Below are positions 7,805 through 14,899 of a stretch of 24,504 nucleotides of DNA, in pieces. The position numbers and the translations under genes are program-made. Source of the DNA: JAICLK01 sp035478715 (GTDB taxonomy: Bacteria > Patescibacteriota > Saccharimonadia > Saccharimonadales > UBA4665). Within the stretch, counting starts at the first letter, position 1. Each line of letters opens with the position of its first letter. Under the pieces are notes generated by a model. That model worked only from the letters and a program-made list of their open reading frames with translations. It was not told the origin of the DNA and made no database searches. The stretch covers positions 1 to 24,504 of the forward strand of contig DATIJK010000024.1 of NCBI GenBank assembly GCA_035478715.1. Reading direction: 5' to 3'.

Positions 7805-8836
7805 CTATTTATTAAAACGTTTGCTTACTTCGCCGACTTTTTGAGACAGATCTTTGCGCGCAACGACAATCCCAGCCGGCGTATTCACGACGACTACGTT
7901 ATCGAGCCCGATTACAGCCACCGGTTTGTCTTCGTGGTTTTGCACGAATGAATTTTCGACGCCTTCGGTCTCGACCTTGCCCAGCGTATGATTGCCAGCC
8001 TCATCGCGGTTAACAACTTTATACATATCACCGAACGAGCCAAGATCCAGCCAGTCGAAACTTGCCGGGGTAACCAGCAGATCGGGCGATTTTTCTATCA
8101 GCGCGTAATCAATCGAAAGATTTTCAAATCCCAAATATGTTTCGTCGAATTTGTCCGCGGGAGCAGCCTCGAGTTTCTGGTAATTTTCGAACCATTCGGG
8201 AGAATGCTGCTGCATCATGCGCTTGAATGTATCGAGCGTAGCGATGAAATAACTGCAGTTCCATAAATAATCGCCGCTTCGTACGTACTCCTGAGCTAAG
8301 TTGTAATCTGGCTTTTCTTTGAAATCGCGCACGTGATATACCACAGCTTTTTCATCAAGCACGTTATCTTTCTGGATATAGCCGAATCCGGTTGCAGGAT
8401 AATCCGGCTCAACGCCGACGAGTACCATTTGCGCATGTTCGACTGCGGTATTACCCGCAACTTTGAAGCTCTGGACGAACCCGGCTTTGTCGCGGACATA
8501 ATGGTCGGCCGCCATGAATGCGATCGGTTCTTGAGCATCGTGTTTGCCGGATATGCGGACAAGCGCCGCAATGATACAGCTGGCCGTGCCGCGGCGAGCC
8601 GGTTCGGCGATGAATTTATCTTCTGATAGTTCCGAAAGCTGATCCTTGACGTGATGGATGTGCCCGGCCTCGGATATTACATAGACATCATCGCCCAAAA
8701 GCTTTGCGCGTTCGTACGTGTGTTGCAGCAGCGATTTTGTTTCACCATCGATTGTAAGAAGGTGTTTTGGAAAATCCGGCGTCGAGAGCGGCCACAAACG
8801 CGTACCCGACCCACCGGCAATAATTACAGTTATCAT
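7805..8836 (-). CDS. manC: Mannose-1-phosphate guanylyltransferase (paralogue 2)
   Basis: Makes GDP-mannose from mannose-1-phosphate and GTP. The start is set at the ATG at 8836 (MITVIIAGGSGTRLWPLS), because the pyrophosphorylase signature normally begins within a few residues of the N terminus; the open frame continues upstream to 8914 but that part does not resemble the family. The protein is 343 residues, without the isomerase domain. It shares EPARRGTASC, AADHY, FKEKPD and WNCSY with the copy at 2911-3951, and differs by two residues in a loop after TYERAK and by scattered changes. An extended -10 (TGGTATATT on the minus strand, 8847-8855) lies 10 bp before the ATG, so the mRNA may be almost leaderless. 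It is first gene of the manC-manB-mutase operon. Confidence 0.88.
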   Translation of the reverse strand: MITVIIAGGSGTRLWPLSTPDFPKHLLTIDGETKSLLQHTYERAKLLGDDVYVISEAGHIHHVKDQLSELSEDKFIAEPARRGTASCIIAALVRISGKHDAQEPIAFMAADHYVRDKAGFVQSFKVAGNTAVEHAQMVLVGVEPDYPATGFGYIQKDNVLDEKAVVYHVRDFKEKPDYNLAQEYVRSGDYLWNCSYFIATLDTFKRMMQQHSPEWFENYQKLEAAPADKFDETYLGFENLSIDYALIEKSPDLLVTPASFDWLDLGSFGDMYKVVNRDEAGNHTLGKVETEGVENSFVQNHEDKPVAVIGLDNVVVVNTPAGIVVARKDLSQKVGEVSKRFNK

Positions 8837-8846
8837 ATGCACCCAC

Positions 8847-8855
8847 AATATACCA
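8847..8855 (-). promoter_or_regulatory. Extended -10 promoter of the manC-manB operon
   Basis: The minus strand reads TGG then TATATT, 10 nt before the ATG at 8836. The expected start of transcription would fall about 4 nt before the start codon. No SD lies between. Confidence 0.5.
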
Positions 8856-8963
8856 TAAATCTCGCCCGTATCCATTGAATCGTGCCCGCTCCTGTGTTGT
8901 AGAAAGCCGGACAATCGGGGATGAACCGTCTTAGTAATTTATCTATACGTTATAAAAAGCAGC

Positions 8964-10073
8964 TTATTTATCAGTTTTTGTTATACGTTCGAACCCTTTT
9001 AGATAGTCCTGTACGATGTTGTCCCAGCTGTAATGTTCCATCGAATATTCGCGGCTTACGGTACCGAATTTTCTGGCCGTTTTGTTGTCTGAAATGAACG
9101 CGCCGATCTGTTTGATGAACGCATCAACGTCTTCCGATTCGACCAATCTGCCATTTTTCCCGTCTTTGATTGCATCTTTGATACCTTCGATGCCGGCCGC
9201 CACTACCGGCAACTCACACAGGGAAGCCTCCAAAAGAATCCGCCCGAAGCCTTCCATATCGCCCGGTACGACGATATTCGGCTGCACGAACACATCAGCG
9301 CCGTTATATAACATCGGCAGCGCTTCGTCTGGAACTTTGCCAAGCATTTTTACGTGATTTTCGAGCTTGTTCGAGCTGATCAAAGTTTTGATCTTAGCTT
9401 CGTTTTCGCCGCCGCCGACAATCAGATAGATGACATTCGGATATTTCTTTATAAGCATCGGCATGACGTTTTCCACGAACCATGCCACGCCTTTCCGCTC
9501 GACTAATCGGCCAACTGTAAGCAAAACGGCGGCGTCGCTTTTTAAGCCAACCTCTTTTTCGAGCTGCTTGCGCGCCTTGGTTCGATCCATAAATTTGTCA
9601 TCAGTAATTCCAAGCGGTATCACCATTGTCTTCGATGCATCCACGCCCCGTTTAATCGTTTCATCAGCAGCCGCCTGACTTATACAGAAAACCACTTCTG
9701 CCTTTTTGATTGCCCACAGATTAATGGTCTGAAAGATTTTATTCTTATATGTCGTGTCTAGCCCGTGTATGACCACGCTGTAGTGCTTTCCGAACAGTTT
9801 ACTCAAAAATAAACCCACCGGCGCGAGAACGCCATCCTGCGAATGAACCACATCAACCCCGCCGCTTAGCAGTACAAAAAACGATTTCACACAAATATAA
9901 GGAACAACAAACAGAACCATCGTCAATCGCGAACTTGACCTGCCCCATTTTACAAGTTTTATATCTGCGGTTTTATTTAAGGACGTATATAAATCAAATG
10001 CATAGTTTTCCATACCGCCTTTTGCGGGAGGAAATTTGCGTGTCATAAAAAGGATAGTCATTTTTGAGGCCAT
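8964..10073 (-). CDS. GT4 family glycosyltransferase (PimB/mannosyltransferase-like)
   Basis: A GT-B fold retaining glycosyltransferase. The N-terminal domain has KFPPAKGGMENYA, a Gly-rich acceptor loop typical of GT4 enzymes, and the C-terminal domain has TVGRLVERKG and the donor motif EGFGRILLE (Glu274 and Glu282, numbered from ATG 10073), the EX7E pair that contacts the nucleotide sugar. A hydrophobic stretch around residues 52-71 may help it sit on the membrane surface, as in other GT4 enzymes using lipid acceptors. The donor is likely GDP-mannose by context. ATG 10073 is used; an ATG at 10061 (MTILFMTRKF) is also possible, and a TTG at 10082 is unlikely. A consensus TATAAT on the minus strand lies just upstream. 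It is transcribed divergently from the next GT4 gene and ends 127 bp before manC copy 2. Confidence 0.85.
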   Translation of the reverse strand: MASKMTILFMTRKFPPAKGGMENYAFDLYTSLNKTADIKLVKWGRSSSRLTMVLFVVPYICVKSFFVLLSGGVDVVHSQDGVLAPVGLFLSKLFGKHYSVVIHGLDTTYKNKIFQTINLWAIKKAEVVFCISQAAADETIKRGVDASKTMVIPLGITDDKFMDRTKARKQLEKEVGLKSDAAVLLTVGRLVERKGVAWFVENVMPMLIKKYPNVIYLIVGGGENEAKIKTLISSNKLENHVKMLGKVPDEALPMLYNGADVFVQPNIVVPGDMEGFGRILLEASLCELPVVAAGIEGIKDAIKDGKNGRLVESEDVDAFIKQIGAFISDNKTARKFGTVSREYSMEHYSWDNIVQDYLKGFERITKTDK

Positions 10074-10083
10074 CGAAGCCAAT

Positions 10084-10089
10084 ATTATA
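10084..10089 (-). promoter_or_regulatory. Consensus -10 for the minus-strand GT4 gene
   Basis: TATAAT on the minus strand, 10 nt before the ATG at 10073 and 22 nt before the alternative ATG at 10061. A weak TGGCAA lies 18 bp upstream as a possible -35. This sits in the 117-126 bp divergent region between two GT4 genes, which therefore probably holds both promoters; I could not define the plus-strand one. Confidence 0.5.
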
Positions 10090-10199
10090 CATCACCGAAG
10101 TAATCTATTGCCATGCGTTCGCACACAAGCTTAACGGATGCTGCAGTAAATTTTTGCGTACGTTTGTTTGCGCTGAAACTGCCGTGATAAGCTACTTCT

Positions 10200-11441
10200 A
10201 TGTCCAGTTTGAAGGATAGGACCTTAGTGGTTGTTGCTTCGACATACCCCCGATGGCCCGACGACAAAGTTTCGAATTTCGTTGAGGTGTTTGTTAACCA
10301 CATGCGCGGCGAGGTCAAAAAAATTGAGGTAATCGCGCCGCATTACAAGGGCGCCAAACGCAAAGAACAGCTCGCTGATAACGTCTATATAACCCGTTTC
10401 CGTTATGCGTGGCCGCATCATTTCCAGAATCTTGCTTACGGCGAATTCGAAAAATCCATAGGCTATCCGTTCAAGGTAGCGATTTACGCTATCGCTGAGT
10501 TTTGGACAACGTTATTGGTCGGTCTTAAATCAGGCCCGATTATCTTAAACCCGCGCTGGATGATTCCACAAGGATTTGTGGGGATTCTGCTCAAACCGAT
10601 TCTGCGTTGCCCGGTCGTCGTTTCTGTCCATGGAGCCGATGTCTTTACTTTGAACGGGTGGTTTATGCAGCGGATCAAGCGGTTCGTTCTGAAACACGCC
10701 GATGCCGTGGTAGTTAACAGCACGACGACACAGAAAATTTGTAATGAATGGTACCCGCGCGACGATTACGTCATCTGCCCGACCGGTGCCGATACGAGCA
10801 TTTTTAAAAAACAAGTGCACACGCCAAGTAAATCCGGAAATTTCGAGCTATTATTTGTCGGCCGGATGGTAGATCAAAAGGGCGTAATGTATCTGTGCCA
10901 GGCAATGCGGATCCTGCGCGATTCGGGCGCGAAAGTTCACCTGACGATGGCCGGCGACGGCGCTGCAATGCCCAAAGTCAAAAAATATGTCAAGAAATAT
11001 CAGCTTGAGGATTATATAACGCTGCCCGGCTGGGTGCAGCTGCAGGATCAGCCTGAATATTATTCAATAGCGGACGTTTTCGTCGGCCCGTCAATAGAGG
11101 ACGAGAATGGCTGGCGCGAAGGATTCGGCGGTGTCTTTGCGGAAGCTTCGGCTATGGGTGTACCTGTAATCGCCAGTAACACCGGCGGGATTTCCGATGT
11201 CGTCAAAGACGGCGTGACCGGATTGTTAGTTCCCCAAAAGAATGCCCAGGCGCTCGCAGATGCGATTATTAAACTTAAAAACGATCCGGAATTACTAAAA
11301 AAACTGGCAAAAGCCGGTCCGGATTTCATCGAAAATAATTATTCGTTAAACGTAACCGTCAAAAAGTACCGAAAAATCTTTGAGGGCTTGCTGATTTTAT
11401 TCGTCAGCGCCCTGTCTATACTGTCTTTTTCGACGACGTAA
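10200..11441 (+). CDS. GT4 family glycosyltransferase with hydrophobic C-terminal tail
   Basis: A 413-residue GT-B enzyme. N-terminal domain residues 1-185 include STYPRWPDDKVSNFVEVFV (14-32, the acceptor-side loop) and VSVHGADVF (141-149). The C-terminal domain has FVGRMVDQKG (219-228) and EGFGGVFAE with Glu307 and Glu315, the EX7E donor pair. It is about 25 residues longer than needed for the fold and ends LLILFVSALSILSFSTT, a short hydrophobic tail that could dip into the membrane. The best guess is a hexosyl- or mannosyltransferase of surface glycan synthesis. It faces away from the other GT4 gene and converges with the GT-C-like gene, with only 9 bp between the two stops. ATG 10200 has no clear SD; GATAAG/TAAGCT about 8 bp upstream may be part of a promoter, which would make the message near-leaderless. 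Confidence 0.85.
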   Translation: MSSLKDRTLVVVASTYPRWPDDKVSNFVEVFVNHMRGEVKKIEVIAPHYKGAKRKEQLADNVYITRFRYAWPHHFQNLAYGEFEKSIGYPFKVAIYAIAEFWTTLLVGLKSGPIILNPRWMIPQGFVGILLKPILRCPVVVSVHGADVFTLNGWFMQRIKRFVLKHADAVVVNSTTTQKICNEWYPRDDYVICPTGADTSIFKKQVHTPSKSGNFELLFVGRMVDQKGVMYLCQAMRILRDSGAKVHLTMAGDGAAMPKVKKYVKKYQLEDYITLPGWVQLQDQPEYYSIADVFVGPSIEDENGWREGFGGVFAEASAMGVPVIASNTGGISDVVKDGVTGLLVPQKNAQALADAIIKLKNDPELLKKLAKAGPDFIENNYSLNVTVKKYRKIFEGLLILFVSALSILSFSTT

Positions 11442-11450
11442 ACTTTTACG

Positions 11451-12926
11451 CTAACCCTGTTTAACGACCGGGTCGGCAATTTCACGAAGTGTCGTATTCA
11501 AATTATAGATAAAACTACCCGGCCAATAATACGACGAATTCTGCGCGAGTACGTAAGTTATCATACCGCCGCCTTGCGTGAATATCAGGATTGAAAACGC
11601 CAAGAATATCAGTATTGCCGGCTTGGAATAGCGGAACAATTTAAGAATCGACAGAGCGACGAAAAAGATAAATATCGGCAAAACCGGCAGCAAATAGCGG
11701 CCAGTAATTGCAACCGGAATGCCAAGACGAAGGTACGCGCTGTAATTATAAACCGCCAATATAAACGCATACCCCGCCGTTGTTATCAGTAGCATCCTCC
11801 AGGCTTTGTTTTTCAGGAAATCCCGAAGATAAACCAGCACTAATATCCCGCCGCCAATTGCTCCAAGATAATACAACTGACGCAGAAGTTTAAACGGCGG
11901 CTGATGACCTGGCAGCAAAATCGTTTGCGTGACCACCATCCCCGGTATCCACTGCGCCAATGTGTAATCAAATGGTCCGACCGGCGAAAAAGCTGCCGGC
12001 TTGCTATCGATAGCTTTGATGGTCCTGGCGGCCGTATAGTTTTTCATACAGCGGTCTTTACTGATCAAACTGGTGCATGTCGGATCGACAGCGTGGTATT
12101 TGTATTCGTTGTAAACTGGCCGTTCAATAAACAGTCCTGCCGAAATAACGAGCAAAACGATAACTCCTACTTTCGCCCATATAGACAAACCTACGAACGA
12201 CTTTTTGATGCCCGGCAACAGGCGCGACCGGTGTTTCATACTAATATCAATCAAGAGGTATATGATGAGCGGAATCGAAAACGCCAGATATTCGAATTTG
12301 ATCAACGAACCTAGCAAACAGATTGAAACTATCAGCGCCAGCCTGGTCACATTGACTTCTTTTGACCTGATTTCGGCCAAAGCAAGCAAGAGCAGTACGG
12401 GCGCCAATAAGAAGACAGCGTTATCGTAATTGACGGCACCGCCAAGTACCGAAAATGTCGGTGTTAATACTACGAATAGCAATACCATGCTGGCAATCGC
12501 CTTTGTCGCGCCTACCGCCAGAAGCAATTTGCGATAGTAGATAATCCCGCCGGTAAACATTGCTACACAGATAAGGCGCAGGAAAATAATGTGGGCGTAG
12601 ATGCTCTGCGTGAAAAAGCTGACCAGATGCCAGGGCAAGCTCATCAGGTAATAAAACAGATACGATGGGCTGCGGGTGATTTCACCCAAGTAGTCATACA
12701 TCGGTGATTGATGCGTAATGAATGGCGAAAGTTGATGGGCGTACGCGGCGATGAAACCGACGTGTTCACCCTCGTCAAGTATAGTCGGCTGAAAGCTGAA
12801 CGCGTACCATAACGCCTGAATGATTGTTATGGCAATGACCCCGTAAAAAAAGCCGTTGCTCGAAAGCAACCGTATGGTGAACCGGTAGATTTTCTCTACT
12901 CCCGACGCCTTGCTCTTTTTTGCCAT
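11451..12926 (-). CDS. Multi-pass membrane protein, GT-C/DUF2142-like
   Basis: A 491-residue integral membrane protein with about ten hydrophobic helices after a basic N terminus. Between the first and second helices is ILDEGEHVGF (49-58), with Asp51-Glu52 and His55: acidic residues in the first extracytoplasmic loop are the hallmark of GT-C glycosyltransferases that use lipid-phosphate sugars. GGAVNYDNAVFLLAP in the middle and GRYLLPVLP in the C-terminal half recall the DUF2142 family. Two Cys in the large loop (PTCTSLISKDRCMK) may form a disulphide. The gene would be a fitting user of the polyprenyl-phosphate sugar made by the GT2 enzyme at 394-1344, adding sugars outside the cell. The substrate is unknown. 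ATG 12926 (MAKKSKAS) has no SD; an extended -10 sits 14 bp upstream. Confidence 0.75.
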   Translation of the reverse strand: MAKKSKASGVEKIYRFTIRLLSSNGFFYGVIAITIIQALWYAFSFQPTILDEGEHVGFIAAYAHQLSPFITHQSPMYDYLGEITRSPSYLFYYLMSLPWHLVSFFTQSIYAHIIFLRLICVAMFTGGIIYYRKLLLAVGATKAIASMVLLFVVLTPTFSVLGGAVNYDNAVFLLAPVLLLLALAEIRSKEVNVTRLALIVSICLLGSLIKFEYLAFSIPLIIYLLIDISMKHRSRLLPGIKKSFVGLSIWAKVGVIVLLVISAGLFIERPVYNEYKYHAVDPTCTSLISKDRCMKNYTAARTIKAIDSKPAAFSPVGPFDYTLAQWIPGMVVTQTILLPGHQPPFKLLRQLYYLGAIGGGILVLVYLRDFLKNKAWRMLLITTAGYAFILAVYNYSAYLRLGIPVAITGRYLLPVLPIFIFFVALSILKLFRYSKPAILIFLAFSILIFTQGGGMITYVLAQNSSYYWPGSFIYNLNTTLREIADPVVKQG

Positions 12927-12940
12927 AGATCTTGCTACGT

Positions 12941-12949
12941 ACTATACCA
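12941..12949 (-). promoter_or_regulatory. Extended -10 promoter of the GT-C-like gene
   Basis: The minus strand reads TGG followed by TATAGT, 14 nt before the ATG at 12926. No matching -35. Predicted leader is under 10 nt. Confidence 0.45.
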
Positions 12950-13035
12950 CTACTGACTCGTCTGCTGCGCCAGCTTAGCGAAGAATGTACTTTAAAATAC
13001 AACGCAAAATTTTATACAAAGCGAACCTGAATTTT

Positions 13036-13084
13036 AACAGTAGTAATTGCTGTTTTTGCAAAAACGTAATCGTTTTTTACTGTT
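13036..13084. repeat. AT-rich inverted repeat in the divergent gap
   Basis: AACAGTA (13036-13042) and TACTGTT (13078-13084) flank a 14-bp perfect palindrome GTTTTTGCAAAAAC (13052-13065). It lies between the minus-strand GT-C-like gene and the plus-strand promoter at 13096. It could be a regulator site or a hairpin separating the two units. Nothing else is evident in 12950-13095. Confidence 0.4.
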
Positions 13085-13095
13085 CGCCCTAGTGC

Positions 13096-13123
13096 TTGCA
13101 ACATTCCGGCAATTATCTATACT
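13096..13123 (+). promoter_or_regulatory. Sigma-70-type promoter for the rod-shaped RNA and lectin gene
   Basis: TTGCAA (13096-13101) and TATACT (13118-13123) are separated by 16 bp, the best -35/-10 pair in the window. The predicted start, around 13129-13131, falls only a few bases before the long inverted repeat beginning at 13135. Confidence 0.65.
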
Positions 13124-13129
13124 GCAGAA

Positions 13130-13296
13130 TCACTTGAACCCATTACTTACCTTTTCTTGGTAGTGAGAGCGAGGTTGGCGAGTGTCAGGAGTACTGAGCG
13201 GGAGGAGGCGTAACTGAAGTTACGTCGACGAGTGATCGGTGTTTCTGGCGCCGCCAAGCTTGTTCGTAACTGAGAAAAGGTAAGTAATGGGTTCAG
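13130..13296 (+). ncRNA. Candidate rod-shaped structured RNA (6S-like shape or mRNA leader)
   Basis: A perfect 23-bp inverted repeat pairs 13135-13157 (starting TGAACCCATT) with 13273-13295. Inside it 13167-13180 pairs with 13252-13265 in 13 of 14 positions, two as G-U, which indicates folding as RNA rather than a DNA palindrome. Short helices (13184-13188 with 13245-13249; 13192-13197 with 13237-13242) continue inward through unpaired stretches to an apical hairpin, CGTAAC/GTTACG with loop TGAA (13209-13224). The promoter at 13096-13123 would start the RNA at the foot of the rod. Length near 165 nt and a rod with internal bubbles recall 6S RNA, but I see no sequence signature that proves it. 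No terminator follows, and the SD and TTG of the next gene begin 21 nt later, so a 5' leader regulating that gene is equally possible. No open frame explains this region. Confidence 0.6.
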
Positions 13297-13316
13297 AGAA
13301 CTCTAACGGGTGGGGC

Positions 13317-13321
13317 GGAGG
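13317..13321 (+). promoter_or_regulatory. SD sequence deciding a TTG start
   Basis: GGAGG lies 8 nt before the TTG at 13330. It is the best SD in the window and supports a TTG start where no in-frame ATG exists upstream of the mature domain. Confidence 0.65.
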
Positions 13322-13329
13322 GTACCATC

Positions 13330-14655
13330 TTGTTGGGAGCAGGTTATAATTTCGGAAAACGGATCGCAAGTTCCTTTTGGCTCTGCATCTCGGTTGAATC
13401 CAGCCCCATACCAGCAAGACGTAAAACTTTCCGACTACTGCCTTTGTACCTGTCGGCGTTGATACTTTTACCCGCGATTATCGTTATCGTCAGGGCTCCT
13501 TTACCGGCGCACGCGGCGAGCTATAACAATGCCGTCATTGCCGATTCGGCCCTAAAATACGTCGGTCAAAACTATGGTGACTGCTGGACGCTGGTCCGTG
13601 ACATGGTCTACCAGGCCAGCGGCGGAGCGCAAGACATCAGCGCTGCCGCAGGCGGCGGCAATTATTTTGCGCACTTAAGCAACGCGGGCGGAACTCGTAT
13701 CTCTACGGTGAGCAGTCTAAATAAAGGCGATGTCATCCAAGAGGGCGAATATGGCGGACACACATTTATCATTGTGGGTGTGATTAGCGGCAGTACTGTC
13801 GATGTAGTTGATGCGAATCACGATTGGGCGGGCACGGTCATGCACTATCAGCGGACGCTTTCGCTGGACTCAAATAACGAGGCGTTCAGATTCGGTACCG
13901 CGTACAGCCAAGGCACTTGGAACGGGGTCGGATCGGCAAGATTTTTAGGCACTGATAGACTTTACAGTGGCCAAACTATGTCTGCAGGCCAATACATTTC
14001 ATCCGGCAATGTTCAGAACGTGCTGATCCTTCAGAGCGATGGGAACCTGGTGCTGTACCATAACAGGACTGCGCTATGGAACAGCCATACGGCTGGCAGC
14101 GGTGCCACAATATTAAAGATGCAGCTAGACGGAAATCTAGTGCTATACAACGCAACCGGAACCGCGGTTTGGAACAGCCATACACCCAATACTGGGCATG
14201 GATTTGCGGTCATGCAATCGGATGGTAATTTCGTGGTTTACAGTGATTCGTCCGGGTCGACGTGGCAAACTAACACCGACGGCCAACCGACGTATTTGTA
14301 TCCGGGGACCGATCGGTTAGCTACCGGCGCTACAACTATAATCGTCAACAGCTATTTACGCTCTGCTGATAAACGCTATGCCTTGCTCCTGCAACCCGAT
14401 GGGAATCTGGTTTTATTTGGCCCCGGCTATCACGTGCTCTGGAACAGCCAAACCGGTGGCACCATGGCAGCGTTCCTGACAATGCAGGCAGATGGGAATC
14501 TGGTGCTGTACAAAGCTAACGGTACCGCCGTGTGGAATTCCCACACAGCAGGACAAGGTAATTCGCACCTGGTGCTGCAGAGCGACGGAAACGCCGTAGT
14601 TTACACGAACGCCAGCCAATGGACATGGCAATCAAATACTGACGGCAAGATTTAG
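13330..14655 (+). CDS. Secreted cysteine hydrolase (CHAP/NlpC-P60-like) fused to two bulb-type mannose-binding lectin domains
   Basis: A 441-residue exported protein. A long basic N region leads to a hydrophobic core (about 36-54) and a cleavage site after PAHA (residues 59-62). Residues 63-190 form a papain-like hydrolase: Cys85 in YGDCW, His144 in YGGHTF, and Asp161/Asn163 in VVDANHD fit a Cys-His-polar triad of peptidoglycan amidases or endopeptidases. Residues about 205-318 and 322-441 are two bulb-lectin (B-lectin) domains, each with three QxDGNxVxY/F motifs (Gln235, 265, 296, 355, 386, 417); all six keep Gln, Asp, Asn and Val, the mannose-binding residues of this family. The protein could anchor to mannose glycans, own or host, and cut cell wall. 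TTG 13330 is chosen for the GGAGG at 13317. The structured RNA lies just upstream. Confidence 0.87.
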   Translation: MLGAGYNFGKRIASSFWLCISVESSPIPARRKTFRLLPLYLSALILLPAIIVIVRAPLPAHAASYNNAVIADSALKYVGQNYGDCWTLVRDMVYQASGGAQDISAAAGGGNYFAHLSNAGGTRISTVSSLNKGDVIQEGEYGGHTFIIVGVISGSTVDVVDANHDWAGTVMHYQRTLSLDSNNEAFRFGTAYSQGTWNGVGSARFLGTDRLYSGQTMSAGQYISSGNVQNVLILQSDGNLVLYHNRTALWNSHTAGSGATILKMQLDGNLVLYNATGTAVWNSHTPNTGHGFAVMQSDGNFVVYSDSSGSTWQTNTDGQPTYLYPGTDRLATGATTIIVNSYLRSADKRYALLLQPDGNLVLFGPGYHVLWNSQTGGTMAAFLTMQADGNLVLYKANGTAVWNSHTAGQGNSHLVLQSDGNAVVYTNASQWTWQSNTDGKI

Positions 14656-14703
14656 CACTCAAGTTCTCGAAGTCTAATATAACTGATTATCAAAACCCAG
14701 TCC

Positions 14704-14801
14704 GTCATCCCGGGCTAGACCCGGGATCCAGTAAATTAGAAATTCCTTTTCTAACTGGATTCCAGCCTGCCTACCGGCAGGCAGGCTTTCGCTGGAATGA
14801 C
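14704..14801. repeat. Palindromic intergenic element, copy 2
   Basis: 98 bp from GTCATCCC to GGAATGAC. Three hairpins follow one another: 14707-14714 with 14720-14727 (loop CTAGA); 14726-14732 with 14754-14760, with TTAGAA/TTCTAA inside; and CCAGC/GCTGG (14762-14766 with 14791-14795) enclosing GCCTGCC/GGCAGGC. Compared with copy 1 the last pair of the first stem changes from A-T to G-C on both arms, so the stem is kept by a paired change. It lies in the 244-bp gap after the lectin gene; no target duplication is evident. Confidence 0.8.
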
Positions 14802-14864
14802 CGGCGCTTAAGAGTTAAGTTTTGATGTATTAAATAAAATAAATGGCTGTGTTTTCAAACTTAA

Positions 14865-14873
14865 TGCTATAGT
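14865..14873 (+). promoter_or_regulatory. Extended -10 promoter for the surface-protein pair
   Basis: TGC followed by TATAGT, same form as the box at 360-368. The predicted start is about 20 nt before the ATG at 14900. No convincing -35. Confidence 0.5.
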
Positions 14874-14899
14874 AAATTAAGGGTTAACGGGCGTGAAAC

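Noticed and set aside
8837..8914. 26-residue N-terminal extension of manC copy 2
   Set aside because: The guanylyltransferase signature normally starts at the N terminus, as in the paralogue, and the extension crosses the likely promoter.
13130..13296. 5S rRNA, SRP RNA or RNase P RNA
   Set aside because: None of the conserved sequence blocks of these RNAs is present; only the rod shape is shared with SRP or 6S RNA.
13301..13323. T-box-like sequence (GGGTGG..., GGTACC) before the lectin gene
   Set aside because: The order and spacing do not match the T-box antiterminator sequence, and the downstream gene is not a tRNA synthetase or amino-acid gene.
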